Source: Alphaproteobacteria bacterium (GTDB lineage Bacteria > Pseudomonadota > Alphaproteobacteria > Rickettsiales > UBA1997). From it: 6,813 nt of DNA. Shown in pieces: positions 1 through 6,344 of this stretch. Both the position numbers and the translations under genes were made by a program. Under the pieces are notes generated by a model. That model had not been told where the DNA came from. It worked only from the letters and a program-made list of their open reading frames with translations, and did not search any database. The stretch is from contig VGDJ01000063.1 in assembly GCA_016869775.1 (NCBI GenBank), positions 1 to 6,813 of the forward strand, written 5' to 3'. Within the stretch, counting starts at the first letter, position 1. Each line of letters opens with the position of its first letter.

Positions 1-1
1 G

Positions 2-1546
2 CAAAATCTTCAAAAAATCTCTCGGTGTTTAATTTCGGTTTCTAATAAATCTGGAATCATCGAATTAGCAAAATTTTTAGTCGACAATAGTGTCGAAATT
101 ATATCTACCGGCGGGACCTACAAAATATTGCAAGAAAATAATATCCCAGCCAAAGATATTTCTGAATTCACCGGTTTTCCTGAAATTATGGACGGTCGAG
201 TAAAAACTCTTCATCCTAAAGTTCATGGCGGTTTGCTTGGTATCTTAGATAACGAAATTCACAACGATCAGGCTCTTCAAAATAATATTCAATCAATCGA
301 CTTATTGATTATTAATCTTTATCCATTTGTAGAAACTCTTGCAAAAACCAACGATAGTTCCGAAATCATCGAAAATATCGATATTGGCGGTCCTGCTATG
401 GTGAGATCAGCGGGTAAAAATTTTGCATTTAAAACCATTTTATGTAATGCCGATCACTATTCAGACTTGATTGTTGAAATGGAAAGAAACAACAACCACA
501 CCTCGCTTGAGTTTCGTAAAAAAATGGCATCATACGCCTTTAAAAACATTGCCGAATATGATTTGGCAATTTCAAATTGGTTTAATAAAGATGGCTTTAC
601 TCTAGTTGGCGATCTCAAGCAAAAGTTAAGATACGGTGAAAATTCTCATCAATTGGCCGAAGTATATAGTTATCAAAATATTTCTGAAGGCGTAGTTAAT
701 GCTATGCAAATTCAAGGCAAAGAGCTTAGTTATAATAATTTCAATGATGCCGATAGTGCCTTTAATTTGGTGCTAGAGTTTAGTCAGCCAACATGTGCTA
801 TAATCAAGCATGCTAACCCTTGCGGTGTGGCTTCATCATCTAATATTCTAGATTCTTACAAAAAAGCTTTGGCGTCGGATGCAAAAAGTGCTTATGGTGG
901 AATTGTAGCTGTAAATCAAGAAATCGATGAAAACTTGGCGCAAGAGCTGAGTAAAATATTTTATGAAGTTATTATTGCTCCAAGTATTACTGACAAAGCT
1001 AAAGAGATTTTGGCTAACAAAAAAAACCTTCGCATTCTGATTGCAAAATTTCAAAAGAACTCGCAAAGACAAATCAAAACGATAGCGGGCGGTTTTTTGG
1101 TTCAAGATTTTGATAATCTAGAAATTAAAATTGATGATTTAAAATTGGTTACCGAAAAATCTCTTAACAACTCAGAAATTGATCAATTAGTTTTTGCAAT
1201 GAAAGTTTGCAAACATGTTAAATCTAATGCTATTGTTGTTGTTAAAAATCTGCAAACATTTGGCTTAGGAGTAGGTCAAACTAGTCGCGTCGACTCTTGC
1301 GAAACTGCTTGCTATAAAGCATCTAATTATTTTAATGGTGAGAAATTTATCGACATGGCGCGGGGGTCTTATTTAGCTTCTGATGCATTTTTTCCTTTTG
1401 CTGATAACATAGAAATTGCTCATAAATATGGTATTAAAGGGATTGTGGCGCCAGCCGGTTCAATGCGAGATGCTGAGGTTATTGCAAAAGCTGAAGAGTT
1501 AGGAGTAGTGTTATATTTTATTACTTCGCGACATTTTAAACATTAA
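2..1546 (+). CDS. purH: Bifunctional purine biosynthesis protein PurH (AICAR transformylase / IMP cyclohydrolase), 5' end cut
   Basis: Catalyses the last two steps of cytosolic de novo IMP synthesis: formylation of AICAR from 10-formyl-THF, then ring closure of FAICAR to IMP. The frame is open from the first bases, and 514 codons are visible against about 530 for the family. The N-terminus enters at RCLISVSNKSGI, so only a few residues are missing; the TTG at 128 is internal, not a start. The MGS-like cyclohydrolase half shows STGGT, GRVKTLHPKVHGG and DIGGPAMVRSAGKN (the catalytic-type Lys is kept; the usual His of KNH is Phe). The transformylase half begins near RYGENSHQ (usually RYGENPHQ). 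It carries the catalytic Lys-His pair in IIKHANPCGVA (nt 806-811), then SAYGGIVAVN, KHVKSNAI, GVGQTSRVDS and ASDAFFPFADNI, and ends in SRHFKH, close to the usual RHFRH. The next gene starts 11 nt downstream, so the two are probably one transcript. Identity is secure. Confidence 0.97.
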   Translation, partial: QNLQKISRCLISVSNKSGIIELAKFLVDNSVEIISTGGTYKILQENNIPAKDISEFTGFPEIMDGRVKTLHPKVHGGLLGILDNEIHNDQALQNNIQSIDLLIINLYPFVETLAKTNDSSEIIENIDIGGPAMVRSAGKNFAFKTILCNADHYSDLIVEMERNNNHTSLEFRKKMASYAFKNIAEYDLAISNWFNKDGFTLVGDLKQKLRYGENSHQLAEVYSYQNISEGVVNAMQIQGKELSYNNFNDADSAFNLVLEFSQPTCAIIKHANPCGVASSSNILDSYKKALASDAKSAYGGIVAVNQEIDENLAQELSKIFYEVIIAPSITDKAKEILANKKNLRILIAKFQKNSQRQIKTIAGGFLVQDFDNLEIKIDDLKLVTEKSLNNSEIDQLVFAMKVCKHVKSNAIVVVKNLQTFGLGVGQTSRVDSCETACYKASNYFNGEKFIDMARGSYLASDAFFPFADNIEIAHKYGIKGIVAPAGSMRDAEVIAKAEELGVVLYFITSRHFKH

Positions 1547-1557
1547 AAATTTTTCAA

Positions 1558-3393
1558 ATGCCCAAAAAAAATCTTGCTCTAAAAAATTTAAAAAAATCAC
1601 CAAAAAATTCTCAAAAAAATCAATTACCATCGTGGGATTTATCGGATTTATATCAATCAATTGACGATAAGAAAATCGCCAATGATTTAAAAGTTATCGA
1701 AAAAGATTGTGCAAATTTTTATGATAATTTTCATAATAAAATTGCCAATATTAGTGCCAAAAAATTATTTCTGGCGATTCAACAATATCAAGTGATTTGT
1801 GAAAAAATTGGCAAAATATCAAGTTATATTTATTTGGTTTATTCTTCTGATTTATCGAATCAAAAAATATTAAATTTTTATCAAAATATTTCAGAAAAAC
1901 TTAATGTTTTTGAAAACAAATTAATTTTTTTCAATCTTGAAATAAACGATATTGATGAAATCAAATATAAAAAACTAATTACCGACAAAGACCTCAAAAC
2001 TTTTTATCCATTTTTGCGGGATATTAGGTTTTTTAAAAAACATCAATTATCAAATGAGCTGGAATCGTTTGCGCTCGACAAAAGTATCACTTCGCGAAAT
2101 GCTTTCGTTCGCTTGTTCGATGAAACCATTAACAATTTAAAATTTTCATATCGTGGTAAAATTTTAAATTCCCAAAATATTTTTGATTTGATGTCAAGTG
2201 GTGATGATTTAATCAGAAAAGATGCGGGTTTAGCTATTGCTAAAACTTTTAAGGATAACGCAAAAATCTTTGCTTTTATTACCAATATTTTAGCAAAAGA
2301 TAAGGCTATTGATGATAATTATCGAGGTTTTAAAAAACCAATATCTTCAAGAAATCTTAGCAATTTTATTGAAGATGAAGTTGTTGATTTATTGGTTAAA
2401 AAAGTTCAAGAAAATTATGTCGATATCTCTCATCGTTACTACAAAATTAAAGCCAAAATCTTAGGAAAAAAATTTCTTAATTTTTATGACCGTAATGCGC
2501 CATTAAATTCTAGAGAAAATTCTCAAATATCTTGGCAAGAAGCCAAAAATATAGTTCTTGAAGCCTACCAAGATTTCAACCCCAAAATGCGAGTAATTGC
2601 CGAACAATTTTTTGATAAAAATTGGATTGATGCTCAAGTTCGTGATGGAAAGGACTCAGGAGCTTATTCGCATTCGTGTATTCCTTCGGTTCATCCATTT
2701 ATTTTAATGAATTTTCAGGGTAAAGTTCGCGATGTAATGACTTTAGCTCATGAACTTGGTCACGGTATTCATCAGTTTTTGGCACGTAAACAAGGTTATT
2801 TAATGGCTCAAACTCCACTTACATTAGCCGAAACAGCATCGGTATTTGGTGAGCAACTTACTTTCCAGAAAATTTTGGCAAAAGAAAAAAATATTCATCT
2901 CAAAAAATTTATTATTGCCAATAAAATTGAGGACATGATTAACACCGTTATTCGCCAGATTGCCTTTTTAAATTTTGAGCAAAAAATTCATTTTGAGAGA
3001 AAAAATGGTGAAATTCCTCTTGAAAAAATTTGTGATTTTTGGCTTGAAGTTCAAAAACTCAGTCTCGGCGAGAAAAAATCAGGTGGAGCATTCAAATTTC
3101 AAGATGATTACAAATATTTTTGGTGTTATATTCCGCATTTTATTCACTCGCCATTTTATGTTTATTCTTATGCTTTTGGCGATTGTTTGGTTAATTCGCT
3201 ATATGGCGTATATCAATCCAAAAAGATTAAAAATTTTGAGGATAAATATATTTCAATGCTTGAGCTTGGCGGTTCTCAGCGCCACAAAGAATTGTTGAAT
3301 CCTTTTGGATTAGCAATTGACAGCCCCGATTTTTGGCAATCGGGTTTAACGGTGATAAAAAATTATATCGACCAGCTTGAAGAAATGCTTTAA
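1558..3393 (+). CDS. pepF: M3 family oligoendopeptidase F (zinc metallopeptidase)
   Basis: Zinc peptidase expected to degrade short peptides in the cytoplasm; no signal peptide or membrane segment is seen. It has 611 residues, normal for the M3B family. The N-terminus is Lys/Asn-rich, followed at about residue 24 by LPSWDLSDLY, the usual opening of these enzymes. A helical N-terminal lobe (about 30-200) precedes the M3 catalytic domain (about 200-600). The zinc site is HELGH at residues 398-402, with Glu425 in TLAETASVFGE as probable third ligand. Near the C-terminus YIPHFIHSPFYVYSYAFGD matches the family's substrate-binding His/Tyr segment. All expected catalytic residues are present, so it should be active. 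The ATG at 1558 is chosen because it is the only start that leaves room for the LPSWDL opening; no Shine-Dalgarno sequence precedes it. It follows purH by 11 nt, likely as the second gene of that transcript. No functional link to purine synthesis is known. The symbol is by family; the substrate is unknown. Confidence 0.93.
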   Translation: MPKKNLALKNLKKSPKNSQKNQLPSWDLSDLYQSIDDKKIANDLKVIEKDCANFYDNFHNKIANISAKKLFLAIQQYQVICEKIGKISSYIYLVYSSDLSNQKILNFYQNISEKLNVFENKLIFFNLEINDIDEIKYKKLITDKDLKTFYPFLRDIRFFKKHQLSNELESFALDKSITSRNAFVRLFDETINNLKFSYRGKILNSQNIFDLMSSGDDLIRKDAGLAIAKTFKDNAKIFAFITNILAKDKAIDDNYRGFKKPISSRNLSNFIEDEVVDLLVKKVQENYVDISHRYYKIKAKILGKKFLNFYDRNAPLNSRENSQISWQEAKNIVLEAYQDFNPKMRVIAEQFFDKNWIDAQVRDGKDSGAYSHSCIPSVHPFILMNFQGKVRDVMTLAHELGHGIHQFLARKQGYLMAQTPLTLAETASVFGEQLTFQKILAKEKNIHLKKFIIANKIEDMINTVIRQIAFLNFEQKIHFERKNGEIPLEKICDFWLEVQKLSLGEKKSGGAFKFQDDYKYFWCYIPHFIHSPFYVYSYAFGDCLVNSLYGVYQSKKIKNFEDKYISMLELGGSQRHKELLNPFGLAIDSPDFWQSGLTVIKNYIDQLEEML

Positions 3394-3408
3394 AAAATAT
3401 TTGCATTC

Positions 3409-3458
3409 TTAGTGCTTGATCTTTATTATCACTAACCTTCTGATTATTTTAATTAGTG
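3409..3458 (+). other. Three-arm inverted repeat after pepF (weak)
   Basis: TTAGTG (3409-3414), CACTAA (3430-3435) and TTAGTG again (3453-3458) allow two mutually exclusive 6-bp stems with loops of 15 and 17 nt. A short T-rich stretch (TGATTATTTT) follows the middle arm. This is the only structure I see that could end the purH-pepF transcript. It is poor as an intrinsic terminator because the stem is short and A+T-rich and no uninterrupted T-run follows directly. It may be chance in such A+T-rich DNA. Confidence 0.2.
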
Positions 3459-3649
3459 TTTAACAAATCATTGATTATTTTTGCAATAATCCAACGATTA
3501 TTTTTTCCACAAATTCTTGCATTTTGGTGTTTATAATCTTTTGTTAGTTTGATTTGTATTTGATTAGTTGTTTTAAGCAATTTCTCAAAAACAATTTCAT
3601 TCAATTTTAACAAAGATATAAATTTTGCTTGAGTTTGGTAACAAACCAA
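3449..3649 (-). CDS. Possible small ribbon-helix-helix-like protein (doubtful gene or relic)
   Basis: A 66-codon minus-strand frame fills most of the gap between pepF and rpsB. Its C-terminal half has a pattern like Arc/MetJ-type ribbon-helix-helix DNA-binding proteins: a short alternating strand (IQIKLT), a first helix (KDYKHQNARICGK) and a second helix with a polar N-cap (NNRWIIAKIINDLL). Against a real gene: the frame has no ATG at all, only TTG codons (first at 3649); it has no Shine-Dalgarno sequence; its start lies 14 nt from the divergent rpsB start, leaving no promoter space; and it overlaps the region where the rpsB promoter must lie. It could be a relic of a small regulator or antitoxin, or a chance frame. 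I recognise no specific family member. Confidence 0.2.
   Translation of the reverse strand: MVCYQTQAKFISLLKLNEIVFEKLLKTTNQIQIKLTKDYKHQNARICGKNNRWIIAKIINDLLNTN
3617..3622 (+). promoter_or_regulatory. Candidate -10 element for rpsB-tsf
   Basis: TATAAA sits 41 nt upstream of the rpsB start, within the only sizeable gap ahead of this transcript, where a promoter is expected. The corresponding -35 region (ATTTCA, 17-bp spacing) matches TTGACA poorly. In DNA this rich in A+T, TATAAA-like hexamers are common, so the assignment rests mainly on position. Confidence 0.25.
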
Positions 3650-3650
3650 A
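3634..3650 (+). promoter_or_regulatory. Inverted repeat in the rpsB leader
   Basis: TTTGGT, then AACAA, then ACCAAA forms a perfect 6-bp stem with a 5-nt loop. It ends 12 nt before the rpsB ATG. An overlapping alternative stem is GTTTG-GTAA-CAAAC. The position, immediately over the ribosome-binding region, would suit translational control. Ribosomal protein S2 is known to repress its own mRNA in E. coli, but that leader structure is different and larger, so any autoregulatory role here is only inference. Confidence 0.3.
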
Positions 3651-3662
3651 ATTTAAATTTAT

Positions 3663-4634
3663 ATGTCTAAATCACAACTTCCTCAATTTAGTATTCGTCA
3701 GCTTATCGAAGCCGGTTTTCACTTTGGTCATAAAACCATGAGACGTAACCCAAAAATGTCTAAATATATTCACACGAGTCGCAATGGCGTGAGCATTATT
3801 GATCTCAACAAAACCGCTCAAATGCTTCATAGTTCGTTAAAAATAGTTAAAGAAATTGCTAAGAATAATGGTAGAATTTTATTTATTGCAACAAAAAAAC
3901 AAGCTATTGAACCCGTTGCCGAGGCAGCCAAAAGATCTGGTCAATATTTCGTAAATTTCCGTTGGCTTGGTGGAATGCTTACCAATTGGAAAACCGTTTC
4001 GCAATCAATTAAAACTCTCAAAAAAGTCGAAGAGCAACTTTCTGATACTGAAATCGGTTATAACAAAAAAGAAAAACTAGATCTTGAAAGACAAAGACTA
4101 AAGCTTGAACAAAATCTTGGTGGCATCAAGAATATGGGTGGATACCCCGATTTGGTAGTTGTTATTGACACCAACAAAGAATCTCTTGCGATTGCTGAAG
4201 CTAGAAAACTCAATATTCCAATTATGGCATTAGTCGATACCAACTGCAATCCTGACGATATTTCTTTCGTTATTCCGGGAAATGATGATTCAGCAAAATC
4301 TATCAAGTTATTTTGTCATTTAATTTCTGATGCCATTATTTCTGGTATCAAAGAAAATATGATTGCTCAAGGCCTTGACATATCTAAGCTTGATGGCGAT
4401 GCCATTGTAAATAATATGAATCATTTCAAAAAATCTGATAAAAAGGACGAAAAATCATTTAGGACCGAAAAAAAACCAGCTAAAAAATCAGAAGAGTCAA
4501 CTGAAGAAAAATCTGAAGACAGCGACAAAAAAGTTGCCAAAAAATCAAAGCCAATCGAAAAAAAATCCGAAAAAGCTGAAGTTAAAATCCTAAACAAAAA
4601 AACAGCCTCTAAAAAAACTGAAGCTAAAAAATAG
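3663..4634 (+). CDS. rpsB: 30S ribosomal protein S2 with long Lys/Glu-rich C-terminal tail
   Basis: S2 is a late-assembling protein of the small ribosomal subunit and is needed for binding of S1. The core (about residues 1-250) shows the full family pattern: IEAGFHFGHKT, RNGVSIIDLNKT, ILFIATKKQA, FRWLGGMLTNWKT, a charged coiled-coil-like segment (about 118-155), LGGIKNMGGYPD, VVVIDTNKE, ALVDTNCNPD and IPGNDDSAKSI. The protein has 323 residues where 240-260 is usual. The excess is a 70-residue tail (about 254-323) with about 25 Lys, 11 Glu and many Ser, and no hydrophobic core, so it is probably disordered. Residue 28 is Arg where the conserved RWNPKM motif normally has Trp (here MRRNPKM). The start is the ATG giving the standard S2 N-terminus; it has no Shine-Dalgarno sequence. 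tsf follows after 31 nt, the usual bacterial rpsB-tsf pair. Identity is secure. Confidence 0.98.
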   Translation: MSKSQLPQFSIRQLIEAGFHFGHKTMRRNPKMSKYIHTSRNGVSIIDLNKTAQMLHSSLKIVKEIAKNNGRILFIATKKQAIEPVAEAAKRSGQYFVNFRWLGGMLTNWKTVSQSIKTLKKVEEQLSDTEIGYNKKEKLDLERQRLKLEQNLGGIKNMGGYPDLVVVIDTNKESLAIAEARKLNIPIMALVDTNCNPDDISFVIPGNDDSAKSIKLFCHLISDAIISGIKENMIAQGLDISKLDGDAIVNNMNHFKKSDKKDEKSFRTEKKPAKKSEESTEEKSEDSDKKVAKKSKPIEKKSEKAEVKILNKKTASKKTEAKK

Positions 4635-4665
4635 TTAACATTATCAACCAAAAATATTTAAAAAA

Positions 4666-5556
4666 ATGGCAGATTTATCACTTATAAAAAAACTTCGTGA
4701 AGCCACTGGTTGTGGTATCGCAGATTGCAATAAAGCTCTGACTGAAAATGCTGATGATTTTGAGAAATCAGTTGATTGGCTCAGAAAAAAAGGTTTAGCT
4801 TCAGCTTCAAAAAAAACTGGTAGAGTAGCTTCTGAGGGTTTGGTAGCGGTATTTATAGATGGGCTTAAAGCATCAATAATTGAAGTTAATTCAGAAACTG
4901 ATTTTGTGGCTAGAAATGATAAATTCCAAAATTTTGTAATAAAAGTTTCTAAAGAAGCTTTGAAATATGGCGACGATATTTCCAAATTTCAGGCTGATAA
5001 AGATGAAGAAGTCAAATCGCAAATCGGCATTATTGGAGAAAATATCAACATAAGACGTATTTCTTCTCTTGTTGTGAATAAAGGCTTAATTGTTAGTTAT
5101 ATTCACAATTCAGTTTCTGAAAATATGGGTAAAATAGCAGTTTTATTAGCTTTTGAATCGGTTGTATCGGCTGATAAGTTATCTGAAATTGGTAAGCAAA
5201 TTGCTATGCATATTGCTGCCGCCAAGCCAGATGCCTTAAACATTGAATCAGTTGATCCAACAAAACTTTCACGCGAGATAGAAGTTTTAAAAGAGCAGGC
5301 CAGAGCTACTGGAAAGCCTGAAAGCATTATAGAAAAAATGATGGAAGGTCGAATCCGCAAATATTACGAAGAAGTTGTTCTTTTAGAGCAAGCCTTTGTT
5401 ATGGATGATAAACTTAAAATCAAAGATTTGGTTGCTAATTTTGTTAAGCAAAATGGCGATACTAAAATCTCTGGATTTAAACTTTATATTCTCGGCGAGG
5501 GTTTAGAAAAAAAGGAAAATAACTTTGCTCAAGAAGTCGCTTCAATGACATCGTAA
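4666..5556 (+). CDS. tsf: Elongation factor Ts (EF-Ts)
   Basis: Guanine-nucleotide exchange factor that recycles EF-Tu from the GDP-bound to the GTP-bound form in the cytoplasm. It has 296 residues, normal for proteobacteria. The N-terminal UBA-like domain (about 1-50) has LIKKLREATGCGIADCNKAL and WLRKKGLASASKK. The exchange motif TDFVARN is at residues 78-84, in the first core subdomain. The second subdomain includes MHIAAAKPDAL and IIEKMMEGRIRKYYEEVVLL, followed by EQAFVMDD, the usual C-terminal region. No key residue is missing. The ATG gives the standard N-terminus and is preceded by an A-rich stretch without a Shine-Dalgarno sequence. It is the second gene of the rpsB transcript and is followed 25 nt later by a strong intrinsic terminator, so the operon ends here; pyrH and frr, often next in the cluster, are not present. 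Confidence 0.98.
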   Translation: MADLSLIKKLREATGCGIADCNKALTENADDFEKSVDWLRKKGLASASKKTGRVASEGLVAVFIDGLKASIIEVNSETDFVARNDKFQNFVIKVSKEALKYGDDISKFQADKDEEVKSQIGIIGENINIRRISSLVVNKGLIVSYIHNSVSENMGKIAVLLAFESVVSADKLSEIGKQIAMHIAAAKPDALNIESVDPTKLSREIEVLKEQARATGKPESIIEKMMEGRIRKYYEEVVLLEQAFVMDDKLKIKDLVANFVKQNGDTKISGFKLYILGEGLEKKENNFAQEVASMTS

Positions 5557-5581
5557 AAACTTTGTTTTAAACTATAAATCT

Positions 5582-5615
5582 AAAAAGGGATGAGGTAAAA
5601 CTCCCCCTTTTTTTT
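5582..5615 (+). terminator. Intrinsic terminator of rpsB-tsf
   Basis: AAAAAGGG (5582-5589) pairs with CCCTTTTT (5605-5612). An inner GAG/CTC pairing (5592-5594 with 5601-5603) closes a GTAAAA loop across a small internal bulge. The run of eight T (5608-5615) supplies the U-tract. It lies 25 nt past the tsf stop. Read on the minus strand the stem is followed by only five U (opposite the AAAAA arm), so it may also stop transcription arriving from the convergent glmM side. Confidence 0.88.
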
Positions 5616-5627
5616 GATCTTAATATT

Positions 5628-5641
5628 TTTTGTATACAAAA
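5628..5641. repeat. 14-bp perfect palindrome TTTTGTATACAAAA
   Basis: The site is a perfect dyad centred on GTATAC, 12 nt past the T-run of the tsf terminator. It has the look of a dimeric repressor operator. However, it lies between two convergent genes with no promoter-proximal gene start nearby, so a regulatory role is not supported by context. A second TATAC half follows at 5646-5650. Confidence 0.4.
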
Positions 5642-5789
5642 CTTTTATACCGTATTTAGTTTTGGGAGATGGTTATTAAGAGATTTTATTTCTGCATTAT
5701 TCAAGACCCTATCAAATATAATTATCTCAAAAATCAATCAATTAAACAATTGAATATTAAACAATCTAGACCTCACTAAAAATTTTGTG

Positions 5790-5814
5790 CTCCTAAGTTC
5801 GTAAAGCGGGGGAG
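5790..5814. repeat. G-rich imperfect hairpin
   Basis: CTCC (5790-5793) pairs with GGAG (5811-5814). On the + strand the stem extends by a T-G pair and, past two mismatches, by GTT with AGC. The island around it (GCGGGGGAGATAGG) is strikingly G-rich compared with its A+T-rich surroundings. It lies 33 nt beyond the stop of the minus-strand acetyltransferase remnant. It could be a weak minus-strand terminator (CACAAAATTTTT follows on that strand) or a dispersed palindromic repeat. Neither can be decided from one copy. Confidence 0.35.
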
Positions 5815-5847
5815 ATAGGTTAGGCTTGATTTGGAATCGGTATAAAT

Positions 5848-6335
5848 TTACAAAATTTTTAACATAATAACATCGTCAAAATATTCATTATCAATTTTGG
5901 CGTAATTTGGACGGATGGCGATAATTTTATAACCTAATTTTTCATATAAATTAATGGCAATTTTGTTGCTAAAATTGCAACCAAGACATATTTGTAAAAT
6001 ATTTTTTTGTGTTTAGCAAAATCTTCGACAAATTTTATTAATTTGGTGGCAATTCCTAAATTGCGATGCGAGTGTTTGATGTATAAACCACCAATTTCTG
6101 CGGTGTGATTGATTTTGACTTTTTTGGCAATTTCAAAATTAATCATTGCTATTAAATTATTTTCTTCAAAAAATCCAAACCAAAAACTATTTTGCAATTT
6201 TTGTTGCCAGTCTAGATTCGAATATTTAACCTCTTCTTCAAAGGTTGATAAAAATTATTCGGATCAAAGTTTAAAAGCTTCAAGCCGAAGATTTATGAAT
6301 GAATTTAGGTGATCTAAATCGATAATTTTAATCAT
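5848..6335 (-). pseudogene. GNAT-family N-acetyltransferase broken by three single-base indels
   Basis: GNAT enzymes transfer acetyl from acetyl-CoA to amines, including protein N-termini and antibiotics; the substrate here is unknown. Translating from the ATG at 6335 gives MIKIIDLDHLNSFINLRLEA, then stops. Correcting one extra T (near 6266-6268), one missing T (near 6250-6254) and one missing A (near 6002-6008) yields a continuous 162-residue protein ending at TAA 5848-5850. The corrected product reads FKLDPNNFLSTFEEE near residue 22, then WFGFFEENNLIAMINF, AEIGGLYIKHSHRNLGIATK (motif A with the R-N-L-G-I-A acetyl-CoA loop) and NKIAINLYEKLGYK (motif B), in correct GNAT order. Protein sense is retained either side of every lesion, so inactivation is recent, or the lesions are sequencing errors. 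Without correction only a central 87-codon frame (5934-6197) is open. It starts 9 nt after the glmM stop, so the two were probably co-transcribed. Confidence 0.8.
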
Positions 6336-6344
6336 TGGATATTT

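Larger units (their letters stand above)
5616..5847. other. Convergent intergenic region without a credible gene
   Basis: Between the tsf terminator and the end of the acetyltransferase remnant I see no protein with family features and no tRNA-like cloverleaf or T-arm. The stretch holds the 14-bp palindrome at 5628-5641, a 10-nt direct repeat ATTAAACAAT (5741-5750 and 5756-5765), an approximate direct repeat GGGAGAT(A)GGTTA (5664-5675 and 5810-5822), and the G-rich hairpin at 5790-5814. A 36-codon ATG frame at 5669-5779 has low-complexity content and is not called. Confidence 0.6.

Noticed and set aside
848..1105. Minus-strand frame of 85 codons inside purH
   Set aside because: Lies wholly antisense to a well-supported PurH reading frame and has no family-like features.
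2975..3298. Plus-strand 107-codon frame inside pepF with hydrophobic stretches
   Set aside because: Out-of-frame overlap with the conserved PepF C-terminus; its hydrophobicity comes from reading Phe/Tyr-rich codons in another frame.
3473..3491. GATTATT-TTTGC-AATAATC inverted repeat
   Set aside because: Seven-bp A+T-rich stem with no T-run behind it; expected by chance at this base composition.
4421..4651. Minus-strand Ser/Phe-rich frame opposite the S2 tail
   Set aside because: It is the antisense of the A-rich Lys/Glu codons (AAA/GAA read as TTT/TTC), and rpsB is certain.
4644..5360. Minus-strand frames opposite tsf (4644-4985 and 5103-5360)
   Set aside because: Shadows of the conserved EF-Ts gene with no independent support.
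5664..5720. Possible tRNA or small RNA after the tsf terminator
   Set aside because: No acceptor-stem complementarity, no GGTTCRA T-arm and no anticodon arm could be found.
5669..5779. 36-codon ATG frame in the convergent gap
   Set aside because: Asn/Gln/Lys/Ile low-complexity content arising partly from the ATTAAACAAT repeat; GGGAG abuts the ATG with no usable spacing.
6242..6270. In-frame TGA in the acetyltransferase as possible Trp recoding
   Set aside because: A TAA follows two codons later, Trp is encoded by TGG throughout the window, and a one-base shift restores the GNAT-like LDPNN reading.
6109..6312. Plus-strand 67-codon frame opposite the acetyltransferase remnant
   Set aside because: Antisense to recognisable GNAT sequence; no family features and no start context.
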